Below are positions 8,724-17,427 of a DNA stretch of 34,104 bases, piece after piece; the first letter of the stretch is position 1; each line of letters opens with the position of its first letter. The position numbers and the translations under genes are program-made. This stretch comes from JBPBQZ01 sp050955105. GTDB taxonomy: Bacteria; Pseudomonadota; Gammaproteobacteria; Burkholderiales; Burkholderiaceae. The notes under the pieces were generated by a model that did no database searches, was not told the DNA's origin, and saw nothing but the letters and a program-made list of their open reading frames with translations. The stretch covers positions 1-34,104 of the forward strand of contig JBPBQZ010000142.1 of NCBI GenBank assembly GCA_050955105.1, in the 5' to 3' direction.

Positions 8724-9931
8724 GACGCCGAGCCTCCCGCGTCATGCGACACGTCTGATGTTGCCGCTGTATTGGCACGTTTCGCTGCGTCGGAAACGTT
8801 TGAGTTGTTGGATGAGCCGCTCGATGCTGCCGCGTCGCCCCAGTCGCCGTTGATACCCGCCGCCGCCGCACAGGCTTCGGCCACACGCTCGGTCGCGTCG
8901 GGCATGGCTTTGGCGCGTGCCTTGACCGCCATGGCCGCCAATGACTCGCGCGTAACGCCGGCGATCCAAGTAGCCAGCTTCTGTGCGGTCAGGTCGCGCT
9001 GTTGCATCAGTACCGCCGCGCCGCTGTCGCACAGGAAGCCCGCGTTGCCGGTCTGATGGTCGTCCACCGCAAACGGGAAGGGGACGAACAAAGCCGCGAC
9101 GCCCACCGCCGCGACTTCGGCAATCGTCATGGCGCCCGAACGGCAGACCACCAAGTCGGCGTCGGCGTACGCGGCGCGCATATCGTCGATGAAGGGCAGC
9201 AGCTGCACGTTGGCGCCTTCCACCAGCCCGGCTTTCGCGTAATGCGCGCGCAACGCGTCGATATGCTTGGCACCGGCTTGATGCACCACCTGCGGCCGCT
9301 GCACCTCGGGCAACAGCGCCAGCGCGCGCGGCACGGTTTCGTTCAGCGCCGCGGCACCCAGGCTGCCGCCCACCACCAGCAGGCGCAGCCGTCCGGTGCG
9401 CTGCGCATAGCGCGCCGCCGGGGCTTCGGTGCGCGCCATGTCTTCGCGGATCGGGTTGCCGGTCCAGTCACTGCGCGGCAAAGCGCCCGGAAATGCCACC
9501 AACACGCGCGCGGCCAGCCGCGACAGCACCTTGTTGGCCAGGCCGGCTACGGAATTCTGTTCATGCAACACCAGCGGTCGGCGCGTCAGCACCGCCATCA
9601 GGCCGGCCGGGAAGGTGATGTAGCCGCCCATGCCCAACACCACGTCGGGGCGGATCTTGCGCAGCGCGCGCAGGCTTTGCGCACAGGCGCGCAGCAGATT
9701 CAACGGCAGCATCAGCTTGGTGGCGGCACCTTTGCCGCGCACGCCGCCGAAGCGCACGAATTCGATCGGGATACCCTGTTTCGCCACCAACGCCGCTTCC
9801 ATTCCAGACGGACTTCCCAGCCAGACCACGCGCCAACCGCGGGCGCGCATCCAATGGGCGACGGCCAGCCCCGGGAACACATGGCCCCCGGTGCCGCCCG
9901 CCATCACCATCAGCGTGCGCGCTTCGCTCAT
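8720..9931 (-). CDS. murG: Undecaprenyl-PP-MurNAc-pentapeptide GlcNAc transferase MurG
   Basis: MurG adds GlcNAc to lipid I to make lipid II at the inner face of the inner membrane. The true start is the ATG at 9931 (MSEARTLMVMAGGTGGHVFP), with GGAGG 6 bases upstream and an ATGA overlap with ftsW; the longer open frame upstream is antisense-free shadow of ftsW. Motifs include GGTGGH at 12-17, GMGGYITFPAG, LHEQNSVAGLANK and VVGGSLGA. The donor-binding segment is CRSGAMTIAEVAAVG. The 403-residue length exceeds the usual 355-370. The excess is a C-terminal tail of about 45 residues (359-403) rich in Ala, Ser, Asn and Asp, with no recognisable fold. Confidence 0.97.
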   Translation of the reverse strand: MSEARTLMVMAGGTGGHVFPGLAVAHWMRARGWRVVWLGSPSGMEAALVAKQGIPIEFVRFGGVRGKGAATKLMLPLNLLRACAQSLRALRKIRPDVVLGMGGYITFPAGLMAVLTRRPLVLHEQNSVAGLANKVLSRLAARVLVAFPGALPRSDWTGNPIREDMARTEAPAARYAQRTGRLRLLVVGGSLGAAALNETVPRALALLPEVQRPQVVHQAGAKHIDALRAHYAKAGLVEGANVQLLPFIDDMRAAYADADLVVCRSGAMTIAEVAAVGVAALFVPFPFAVDDHQTGNAGFLCDSGAAVLMQQRDLTAQKLATWIAGVTRESLAAMAVKARAKAMPDATERVAEACAAAAGINGDWGDAAASSGSSNNSNVSDAAKRANTAATSDVSHDAGGSAS

Positions 9932-11262
9932 ACCTTGCCTCCGCGCATCAGGATGCGATTTTCGTAATCGACGCGCAGCAACAGCGCCATCGCCAGGCAA
10001 TTCAAGGTAATGCCCGAGCCGCCGTAGCTGACCAGCGGCAGCGTCAGACCCTTGGTCGGCAGCAGGCCGAGATTCACGCCCATATTGATAAAGGCTTGCG
10101 CGCCCAGCCACAGGCCGATGCCCTTGGCCAGCAGACCGGCGAAGGTACGTTCCAGCGCCAGCGCCTGACGGCCGATTTCGAAGGCGCGCCGCACCAGCCA
10201 GTAGAACAACAGGATCACCACCATAACGCCGACAAAGCCGAACTCCTCGCCGATCACGGCCAGGATGAAGTCGGTATGCGCTTCCGGTAGATAGTTGAGT
10301 TTTTCGACGCTGCCACCCAGGCCGACGCCGAACCATTCACCGCGACCGAAGGCGATCAGCGAATGCGTCAGTTGATAAGCCTTGCCCTGCGCGTATTGCT
10401 CGTTCCACGGATCGAGGTAGGCGAAGATGCGTTCACGCCGCCACGGCGATGCCCAGATCAACATGCCGAAGGTGGCCAGCGCGGTCATCACCAAACCGCC
10501 GAACAAGCGGCCGTTGACGCCACCCAGGAACAGCACACCCATTGCAATCGCCGCGATCACCAGGAACGCGCCCATGTCGGGCTCGAGCAGCAGCAAGGCG
10601 CCCACCACGCCGACGGCGAACGCCATCGGCAGGAAGCCGCGGCGCAGGCTATGCATGTATTCCTGCTTGCGCACCGTGTAATTGGCGACGTAGACGGTGA
10701 CCGCCAGCTTCATGATTTCCGACGGCTGCATATTGGTGAAGCCGAGCGGAATCCAGCGCCGCGCGCCGTTCACGCCCTTGCCGATATGCGGGATCAGGAC
10801 GATGCCCAGCATGAACAGCGAGAGCAGGAACAGCTTGGGCGCGTATTTGTCCCACACGCTCACCGGTACGCGAAACGCGGCCAGTGCGACGATGATGCCG
10901 ACCACCAGCGACGCCAGGTGTCGAACCAGGAAAAAGTAGCTGTGATAGGCCGCGTATTTCGGCGAATCAGGCATCGCGATCGAGGCCGAATAGACCATCA
11001 CCACACCGATGCCGAGCAGCGCGATCGTCACCCACATCAACAGGTGATCGTATTCCAGCATGCGCGAGCGCTCGGGCCGCACCGCGTTCACTGAACTGGC
11101 GATGCCGCCCATGCGCGCCGCGCCGCCGCTGTGCGAGAAATCACGTGGCTCGGTGCGGCCGCCCAGTGGCCCGTGCAGGCCGCCGATGCCTGGCGACGCG
11201 CCGGGTGCGAAAGCACCGCGACGCCCGCTCATGCGCGCAAACATTCGTTGGAACACGCTCAT
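9928..11262 (-). CDS. ftsW: Septal peptidoglycan glycosyltransferase FtsW
   Basis: FtsW is the SEDS-family glycosyltransferase that polymerises lipid II at the septum together with FtsI. The 444-residue protein has a cytoplasmic N-terminal segment of about 70 residues (Gly/Ala/Arg-rich) and then about ten transmembrane helices. Family motifs include MVYSASIAM, GVNGARRWIPLG, QPSEIMKLA, LLLEPDMGAF and GLGGSVEKLNYLPEAHTDFI. The C-terminal LPLVSYGGSG is the SEDS hallmark. The start ATG overlaps the murD stop as ATGA. An internal Met (MLEYDHLLMW, residue 68) just before the first helix could also serve, but coupling favours the upstream start. Confidence 0.97.
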   Translation of the reverse strand: MSVFQRMFARMSGRRGAFAPGASPGIGGLHGPLGGRTEPRDFSHSGGAARMGGIASSVNAVRPERSRMLEYDHLLMWVTIALLGIGVVMVYSASIAMPDSPKYAAYHSYFFLVRHLASLVVGIIVALAAFRVPVSVWDKYAPKLFLLSLFMLGIVLIPHIGKGVNGARRWIPLGFTNMQPSEIMKLAVTVYVANYTVRKQEYMHSLRRGFLPMAFAVGVVGALLLLEPDMGAFLVIAAIAMGVLFLGGVNGRLFGGLVMTALATFGMLIWASPWRRERIFAYLDPWNEQYAQGKAYQLTHSLIAFGRGEWFGVGLGGSVEKLNYLPEAHTDFILAVIGEEFGFVGVMVVILLFYWLVRRAFEIGRQALALERTFAGLLAKGIGLWLGAQAFINMGVNLGLLPTKGLTLPLVSYGGSGITLNCLAMALLLRVDYENRILMRGGKV

Positions 11263-13028
11263 AGCACTATCCCCGCTTCAGCAGCCATCTGCTCGACTGC
11301 GCGCCGGAACACTTCGGCCCGATGCGCGTAATTTTTAAACATGTCGAAGCTGGCGCAGGCCGGCGACAACAGCACCGTATCGCCCGGCTCGGCGAATCCC
11401 GCGGCGCGCCGCGTTGCCGCTTCCAGCGAATCGCAATCCGCCAAAGGCACGGCGGTGTCGGCGAGCGCCGCGCGCAGCAGCGCGGCATCGCTGCCGATCA
11501 GCACCACGGCGCGCGCGGCGCGCGTCACGGCAGCCGCCAGCGGCGTGAAGTCTTGTCCCTTGCCTTGGCCACCGGCGATCAACACGATCTTGCCGTGGCC
11601 GACGCTCAAGCCCTGCAGCGCGGCGACGGTGGCGCCGACGTTGGTGCCCTTGCTGTCGTCGACGTATTCGATGTCGGCGATCGTGGCCAAATGGTCGACG
11701 CGGTGCGGCTCGCCGCGATAGTCGCGCAGCCCGTGCAGCAACGGCGCCAGCGGCAATCCCGCAACCCGGCACAGTGCCAGCGCAGCCATCGCGTTGGCGG
11801 CATTGTGCAGGCCGCGGATGCGCAGCGCGTCGACCGGCATCAAGCGCCGCAGCATCAGTTCGGTATGGCTGGCCGACACACGCGAGCGCCGACGCTTCGG
11901 CGCGGGCGTTTCGGCACGCAGGGGCACGGCCGGTGCATCGTCTTCCGGATCAAACGCCTCGACGATCCAGTCGACGCCGTTGGCGCGCAATAGACCAAGG
12001 TCGCCGGCGCGCTCGGGGGCGCCCAGGCCGAAGCTGATGCTATGAGCGTGGTGTTGTGCTGTCTCGCCCGGCAGCATCGCCAGGCTGCTGGCGTCGTCGC
12101 GGTTGAGCACGCGTACGCTGTGGGCGCCGAAGATGCGCGCCTTGGCGCTGCGATAGGCGTCGAAACCGCCATGCCAATCCAGATGGTCTTGCGTAACGTT
12201 CAACACCGCTGCGGCGTCGGGCGCGAAGCTGTAGGCGGTCTCGAGCTGGAAGCTCGACAATTCGAGCACCCACACCTGCGGCAAGGCATCGGCATCGAGC
12301 GCGGCGCACAGCCGATCGAGCAGCGACGGGCTGATGTTGCCGGCCATCGCGGTGCGCCGACCGCCGCGTTCGCACAGCATCGCGGTGAGCGCGGTGGTGG
12401 TGGTCTTGCCGTTGGTGCCGGTGATGGCGAGCACGCTCGGGCGATAGCCGACCGCGCTGCCGAGTGCCCGCAGTGCCTGCGCGAAGAATTCCAGCTCGCC
12501 CCACACTTGCGCGCCACGGGCCCGGGCCTCGGCCAGCAAGCTTGCGACGTCGTCGGCGTAAGGCGACAGACCCGGACTGATGGCAACGATGCGAACGCCG
12601 CCGCGCTCCGTATCCAAACCGTCGAGCAAGGCGCTCGAGAATGCGCCGCCGATGAATTCGGGACGGGCGGCGGCAGTCAGGCCATCCAGCGCGCTCAGGT
12701 TCGGCGGCTGCAAGCGCGTATCGGCGATGCGCACGGCACAGCCGTGGCGCAGACACCAACGCGCGAGCGCCAGCCCCGACTCGCCTAGACCAAGCACGAG
12801 TACGGCCGGACGCTCCAGTTCGCCAAACATGTCCATTCGTCGACTCACTTCCTGCAAGTCATGCAAATCCTGCGAAACCACGCCGCGCGGCGCTTCCTGC
12901 GCGGTCTGCACTGCGAGCACTTCGCTGGCGTCGTGCGCGGCCTGCGCCAAGGCCATCGCGAGCGGCGCCAACGACGGCGAAGCAGGCGTGGAGGCCGCGG
13001 CGGCTGACCGAGTAGCTAGCGTCATCAT
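11259..13028 (-). CDS. murD: UDP-N-acetylmuramoyl-L-alanine--D-glutamate ligase MurD, with long N-terminus
   Basis: MurD adds D-glutamate to UDP-MurNAc-L-Ala in the cytoplasm. Motifs (long-form numbering) are the UDP-binding segment VLVLGLGESGLALARW at 77-90, the P-loop AITGTNGKTTTTAL near 201-214, WVLELSSFQLE, NVTQDHLDWH and LSPACASFDMF. The frame opens at ATG 13028, 7 bases after the mraY stop, and gives 589 residues. The usual MurD begins near MDMFGELERP, an in-frame ATG at 12836 that would give 525 residues and has AGGAAG about 11 bases upstream. The extra 64 residues (Ala-rich, helical) are odd, and either start is possible. An Arg/Pro-rich insertion before LMPVDALRIRGLHNA also occurs in Burkholderia MurD as I recall it. 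Confidence 0.95.
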   Translation of the reverse strand: MMTLATRSAAAASTPASPSLAPLAMALAQAAHDASEVLAVQTAQEAPRGVVSQDLHDLQEVSRRMDMFGELERPAVLVLGLGESGLALARWCLRHGCAVRIADTRLQPPNLSALDGLTAAARPEFIGGAFSSALLDGLDTERGGVRIVAISPGLSPYADDVASLLAEARARGAQVWGELEFFAQALRALGSAVGYRPSVLAITGTNGKTTTTALTAMLCERGGRRTAMAGNISPSLLDRLCAALDADALPQVWVLELSSFQLETAYSFAPDAAAVLNVTQDHLDWHGGFDAYRSAKARIFGAHSVRVLNRDDASSLAMLPGETAQHHAHSISFGLGAPERAGDLGLLRANGVDWIVEAFDPEDDAPAVPLRAETPAPKRRRSRVSASHTELMLRRLMPVDALRIRGLHNAANAMAALALCRVAGLPLAPLLHGLRDYRGEPHRVDHLATIADIEYVDDSKGTNVGATVAALQGLSVGHGKIVLIAGGQGKGQDFTPLAAAVTRAARAVVLIGSDAALLRAALADTAVPLADCDSLEAATRRAAGFAEPGDTVLLSPACASFDMFKNYAHRAEVFRRAVEQMAAEAGIVL

Positions 13029-13035
13029 CTTCCGT

Positions 13036-14205
13036 TCACCGCAGCTTCAAGGTCGACAGGCCGATCAATACCAAAATCAGCGTGATGATCCAGAAGCGCA
13101 CCGTCACCTGCGTCTCTTTCCATCCTGACAACTCAAAATGGTGATGCAGCGGCGCCATCTTGAAAATACGGCGCCCCTCGCCGAAGTGGCGCTTGGTGAG
13201 CTTGAACCAGCTTACTTGCAACACTACCGACAAAGTTTCGGCGACGAAGATGCCGCCCATCACGAACAAGACAATTTCCTGCCGCACGATCACCGCTACC
13301 GTGCCGAGCGCGCCGCCCAGCGCCAAGGCGCCGACGTCGCCCATGAAGACCTGCGCGGGGTGCGTGTTGTACCAAAGAAACGCCAGCCCCGCGCCCGACA
13401 TGGCGGAGCAAAATATCAACAATTCGCCGGCGCCCGGGATATGCGGAAACAGCAGATATTTGGAATAGACGGCACTGCCCATTACATAGGCGAACACGCC
13501 GAGCGCGCTGCCCACCAGCACCACCGGCATGATGACCAGTCCATCCAGCCCGTCGGTGAGGTTTACCGCATTGCTCGAGCCGACGATCACCAGATAAGTC
13601 AGCGCCATGAAGCCGACCAGGCCAAGCGGATAGCTCATCGACTTGACGAACGGCAGCAGCAGGTCGGCACGGGCCGGCAGCGTCAGCGAGAAGCCGCTGT
13701 GCACCCAGGCCATGAAGAAATCGAAGGCGCGTGCATTGTTGGCCTCGGATACGCTGAAAGCCAGATACACCGCCGCGAAAACGCCGATCAGCGACTGCCA
13801 GAAATACTTTTCGCGCGACGACATGCCGCGCGGGTCTTTGTGCACCACCTTGCGATAGTCGTCGACCCAGCCGATCAGGCCGAAGCCGAAGGTCACCAGC
13901 AGCACGATCCAGATGAAGCGATTGCTCAAGTCGGCCCACAGCAGCGTCGCCACGGCGATGCCGATCAGAATCAGCGCGCCGCCCATCGTCGGTGTGCCCG
14001 ATTTAATGAGATGCGATTGCGGCCCGTCGGTGCGTACCGCTTGTCCAACCTTTAGCTCGGTGAGTTTGCGAATAACGGCCGGGCCCGAGACGAGCCCGAT
14101 CAACAGCGCGGTGATGGTCGCCATCACCGCCCTGAAAGTGAGATAACTGACAACGCGCAGGAAGCTTGCGTCGTTCTGCAGCCATTGCGCGAGCGCAAGA
14201 AGCAT
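13036..14205 (-). CDS. mraY: Phospho-N-acetylmuramoyl-pentapeptide transferase MraY
   Basis: MraY moves phospho-MurNAc-pentapeptide from UDP onto undecaprenyl phosphate, making lipid I in the inner membrane. The 389-residue polytopic protein starts MLLALAQWLQ at 14205, with a good ribosome binding site (GAAAGGA) just upstream. A further upstream in-frame ATG at 14226 would overlap murF and lacks support. Catalytic aspartates are seen at D115 and D116 (GWVDDYRK), in NAVNLTDGLDGL, and in the later NTHPAQVFMGDVGALALGG. The histidine motif MAPLHHHFE follows. About ten hydrophobic helices are present. It starts 10 bases after the murF stop. Confidence 0.98.
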   Translation of the reverse strand: MLLALAQWLQNDASFLRVVSYLTFRAVMATITALLIGLVSGPAVIRKLTELKVGQAVRTDGPQSHLIKSGTPTMGGALILIGIAVATLLWADLSNRFIWIVLLVTFGFGLIGWVDDYRKVVHKDPRGMSSREKYFWQSLIGVFAAVYLAFSVSEANNARAFDFFMAWVHSGFSLTLPARADLLLPFVKSMSYPLGLVGFMALTYLVIVGSSNAVNLTDGLDGLVIMPVVLVGSALGVFAYVMGSAVYSKYLLFPHIPGAGELLIFCSAMSGAGLAFLWYNTHPAQVFMGDVGALALGGALGTVAVIVRQEIVLFVMGGIFVAETLSVVLQVSWFKLTKRHFGEGRRIFKMAPLHHHFELSGWKETQVTVRFWIITLILVLIGLSTLKLR

Positions 14206-14215
14206 CGGTTTCCTT

Positions 14216-15790
14216 TCAATTTCCATGACGAGCCGTCCCCGGCGCGCCAGCGAGCGCGTCGACGACGCGCTCCATGCGCATGAAGCGCGATCCTTTTACC
14301 AAGACGGTTGCTGCGGCGACGGGCGCGCTGGCTGCCAGCGCGTCGATCATTGTGTCGATCGACTCGAAGTGACGAGCCGCTGCGCCGAAAGCGGCGCATG
14401 CGTCGCGCATCGCATCGCCGAAGCCGAATAATTGTTTGATGCCGCGCTCGCGCGCATAGCCACCTATTTCGAGATGAAACGCCGGGCCGTGCTCGCCGAC
14501 CTCACCCATATCGCCGAGTACCAGCACGGTATGACCGCCGCGTGCCGCTAAAACATCGATCGCGGCGCGTACCGAATCGGGGTTGGCGTTATAGCTGTCG
14601 TCGATCACGGTCGCGCCGACGAACGGTGCGCGCGTGCCGAGCAGGCTGCGCAGACGCCCTTTCACGGGCTCGAAATTCTGCAAGCCGGCCTGGATGGCGC
14701 TGGCCGATACGCCGGCTGCCAAGGCGCAGGCGGCAGCGGCCAGCGCATTGCGCGCGTTGTGGCGACCCAGCGCACCCAGCAGCACGTCGGTCGTCAGACC
14801 GGCGCCATCGATATGCAGAAGTTGTGCGGGGCTCGAGGTCACACCGGCCGGCTGTGGCAGCACGCTGCCTACCAGCACAGGCGCCTCGGCGGCGCTGGCT
14901 GATCGACGCGTGGCGCTATGCGCGCGCGTGGCGCTTGTCGTATGAGCAGGACCTCCAGGTGTTGCGTCGACGCTGGCGGCTGGTGTTGCGGAAGCGCTAC
15001 CCGCCGCAGCGGCGGCTTGTGGCGACGCGCTGTCGACCAGCGCGAAGCTGATGATCGGATTGCCGGTCGCGGCCACGCGCCAGATCGGCTCGTAGGTCTC
15101 GTCAGCCGGATACACCGCAACGCCGTCAGGCTTCAGCGCATGAATTGCCGTTGCGTGTTCGAGCGCGACGGTTTCCACGTCGGCCATGAATTCCTGATGC
15201 TCGCGCTGTGCGTTGTTGACGAGTGCCACCGTGGGCGCCGCCATGCGCGCCAAGCCGGCGGTTTCGCCGGGATGATTCATGCCGAGTTCGACCACCGCCA
15301 GCCGATGCGCGGCCGACAGGCCCAGCAAGGTCAAGGGCACGCCGATATCGTTATTGAGATTGCCACGCGTTGCGAGCACCGCCTCGGCGCCCACGGCCGC
15401 GCGGAAGATCGACGCGATCATTTCCTTCACGGTGGTTTTGCCGTTGCTGCCCGTCACCACCACCAGCGGCAGCGCAAAGCGGCTGCGCCAGCCATGCGCC
15501 AAGGCACCCAGCGCGCTACGGGTGTCGGCCACGCGAATTTCCGGCACCGGCAAGTCGCCGGCCGCGCGCGAGGTCACCACAGCGACCGCGCCTTTGGCGA
15601 TGGCATCGCCGAGAAAGTCGTGCGCATCGTGCAAATCGCCGCGCAAGGCAATGAACAGGTCGCCGGCACGCACATCGCGGCTGTCGGTGGTCACGCGCTT
15701 GAATGACGTAACGCGCGACGTGGCGTGCGCGCCCAGCACGCGGGCGTCGGACATCATGGCGGCGGCTTCGTCGATCGTCAGCATCGTCAT
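14216..15790 (-). CDS. murF: UDP-N-acetylmuramoyl-tripeptide--D-alanyl-D-alanine ligase MurF
   Basis: MurF adds D-Ala-D-Ala to the UDP-MurNAc tripeptide, completing the cytoplasmic precursor. The 524 residues include TTDSRDVRAGDLFIALRG (uridine-binding domain), the P-loop VVTGSNGKTTVKEM at 111-124, TRGNLNNDIGVPLTLL, VVELGMNHPGE, the NARNALAAAA helix and VIDDSYNANPDS. It is about 60 residues longer than usual. The excess sits at about residues 254-320 as an Ala/Ser/Thr-rich stretch between two strands of the central domain, so it is probably a surface loop. The start ATG overlaps the murE stop as ATGA; a second ATG two codons later is possible. Confidence 0.97.
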   Translation of the reverse strand: MTMLTIDEAAAMMSDARVLGAHATSRVTSFKRVTTDSRDVRAGDLFIALRGDLHDAHDFLGDAIAKGAVAVVTSRAAGDLPVPEIRVADTRSALGALAHGWRSRFALPLVVVTGSNGKTTVKEMIASIFRAAVGAEAVLATRGNLNNDIGVPLTLLGLSAAHRLAVVELGMNHPGETAGLARMAAPTVALVNNAQREHQEFMADVETVALEHATAIHALKPDGVAVYPADETYEPIWRVAATGNPIISFALVDSASPQAAAAAGSASATPAASVDATPGGPAHTTSATRAHSATRRSASAAEAPVLVGSVLPQPAGVTSSPAQLLHIDGAGLTTDVLLGALGRHNARNALAAAACALAAGVSASAIQAGLQNFEPVKGRLRSLLGTRAPFVGATVIDDSYNANPDSVRAAIDVLAARGGHTVLVLGDMGEVGEHGPAFHLEIGGYARERGIKQLFGFGDAMRDACAAFGAAARHFESIDTMIDALAASAPVAAATVLVKGSRFMRMERVVDALAGAPGTARHGN

Positions 15791-17427
15791 GATTGGCCGT
15801 CTCGTTGCGCGGCGCGCGCGGCCAGTGCCAACTGCACGTGATCGACATCGGAAAACGGCTGCTTCACGCCCAGCGCTTCCTGCGTCGTTTCATGTCCCTT
15901 GCCCGCCACCAGCACCACGTCGGCGCAAGCGGCCTGGCGAATCGTTTGCAGGATGGCGCGCGCGCGATCTTCCACCTGGCGTACGCGCTCGGTCGAGTCG
16001 GCAGTGGCATGCGCGGCGGCGGGAATCCCGGCGGCGATCTGTTCGATGATCAACATCGGCGACTCGCTGCGCGGGTTATCGCTGGTCAGCACCACCGTAT
16101 CCGCACCGTGCGCCGCGACCGCCCCCATCAATGGACGCTTGCCGGCGTCGCGATCACCGCCGCAGCCGAATACGCAATGCAGCGCGCCACCGCGCGCGTC
16201 GGCCACAGGCCGCAGCGTGGCCAGGGCTTTTTCGAGCGCGTCGGGGGTGTGCGCGTAATCGACCACCACCAGCGGCTCGTTGCTGCGCGGACCACTGCTG
16301 ACGCGCTGCATGCGTCCGGGCACAGGCGTGAGCCGCGCCAGCGCCGCGCAAGCCGCGTCGAACGGCATCTTCTGCGCCAGCAGCGCGCCGCATACGGCGA
16401 GCAGATTGCTGACGTTGAAGGCGCCGATGATCGCCGTTTCGATATGCGCGGTGCCCCAATCGCCATCCAGCATGAACGCGGTGCCGCGCGCAGTGGGCCG
16501 AATTTGCCGGGCGAACAGCGCAGCGGTGCGCGGCGGCAGCGGCGCACGATGCGCGCTGGTTGCACTGGAGGTATCGGCGCAGGCAGCAGGCGCTGCGGGC
16601 GCTGCGTCGATCCAGTAGGCAATCGGCTGCACGTCGGCGGCGAGTTGCGCCAACAGCCGGCAACCGGCCGCGTCGTCGCGATTCAGCACTGCGGCGCGCA
16701 GTCCCGGCGTTTCGAACAATCGCGCCTTGGCCGCCTCGTAGGCCGCCATGGTGTGGTGATAGTCGAGATGGTCCTGCGTCAGGTTGGTGAACACGGCGAC
16801 GTCGAATGCCACGCCGTTGCTGCGGCCCTGATGCAGCGCATGCGACGACACTTCCATCGCTACCGCCTGGGCCCCGTCGGCGCGCAAGCGTGCCAGCGCC
16901 CGCTGCAGGCGCGGCGCATCGGGCGTGGTGAAACCGGTGACCGTGAGTTGACCTGGCAGGCCGACGCCCAGGGTACCGACGATGGCGCACGGCGTACCCG
17001 CCGCCGACAGCGCTTGCGCCACCCAGTGGCTGCAGGATGTTTTGCCGTTGGTGCCGGTGATGCCGATGACTTGCATGGCTTCGCTCGGCGCGCCGTACCA
17101 GGCACTTGCCAACGGGCCGGCGAGCATGTCGAGCTGCGGCAGCGCGTGGTGCGCGGCGGCGCCCTCGACCGCGCGCAACACCGCCAGATCCGCATGCTCG
17201 GGCTGCCAGACCACCGCTGCCGCGCCACGCGCAAGCGCAGCGCCGATGTGCGGGCGATTGTCGGCGCCCTCTACCGCGTAGGCGAGGAAGCCGTCGCCAG
17301 GCGCCACCTCGCGACTGTCCGCGTGCAGGTCGGCGCCCGCCTTGAGCGTAGCGTTCAACCATGCCGTCGCCACCTCGAGCCCAGGGCTCAGGTCGGCGCC
17401 GTTACGGCGGTCGCGCGGTACGTTCAT
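15787..17427 (-). CDS. murE: UDP-N-acetylmuramoyl-L-alanyl-D-glutamate--2,6-diaminopimelate ligase MurE
   Basis: MurE adds the third peptide residue of the peptidoglycan stem. The motif DNPR at residues 450-453 (TSDNPRSE) is the known marker for meso-diaminopimelate rather than lysine, as expected for a Gram-negative cell. Other motifs are HADSREVAPGDGFLAY, the P-loop IGITGTNGKTS at 121-131, MEVSSHALHQGR, NLTQDHLDYH, VVVDYAHTPDALEKAL and VLVAGKGHE. The protein is 546 residues, somewhat longer than the usual 490-510. The excess is mostly an Ala/Pro-rich stretch near residues 275-303. A strong ribosome binding site (GGGAGG, 6 bases ahead) lies in the end of ftsI, and the start overlaps the ftsI stop as ATGA. 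Confidence 0.97.
   Translation of the reverse strand: MNVPRDRRNGADLSPGLEVATAWLNATLKAGADLHADSREVAPGDGFLAYAVEGADNRPHIGAALARGAAAVVWQPEHADLAVLRAVEGAAAHHALPQLDMLAGPLASAWYGAPSEAMQVIGITGTNGKTSCSHWVAQALSAAGTPCAIVGTLGVGLPGQLTVTGFTTPDAPRLQRALARLRADGAQAVAMEVSSHALHQGRSNGVAFDVAVFTNLTQDHLDYHHTMAAYEAAKARLFETPGLRAAVLNRDDAAGCRLLAQLAADVQPIAYWIDAAPAAPAACADTSSATSAHRAPLPPRTAALFARQIRPTARGTAFMLDGDWGTAHIETAIIGAFNVSNLLAVCGALLAQKMPFDAACAALARLTPVPGRMQRVSSGPRSNEPLVVVDYAHTPDALEKALATLRPVADARGGALHCVFGCGGDRDAGKRPLMGAVAAHGADTVVLTSDNPRSESPMLIIEQIAAGIPAAAHATADSTERVRQVEDRARAILQTIRQAACADVVLVAGKGHETTQEALGVKQPFSDVDHVQLALAARAAQRDGQS

Noticed and set aside
14206..14226. An upstream in-frame ATG for mraY
   Set aside because: It adds seven residues not seen in the family and lacks a ribosome binding site, whereas the ATG at 14205 has a good one.
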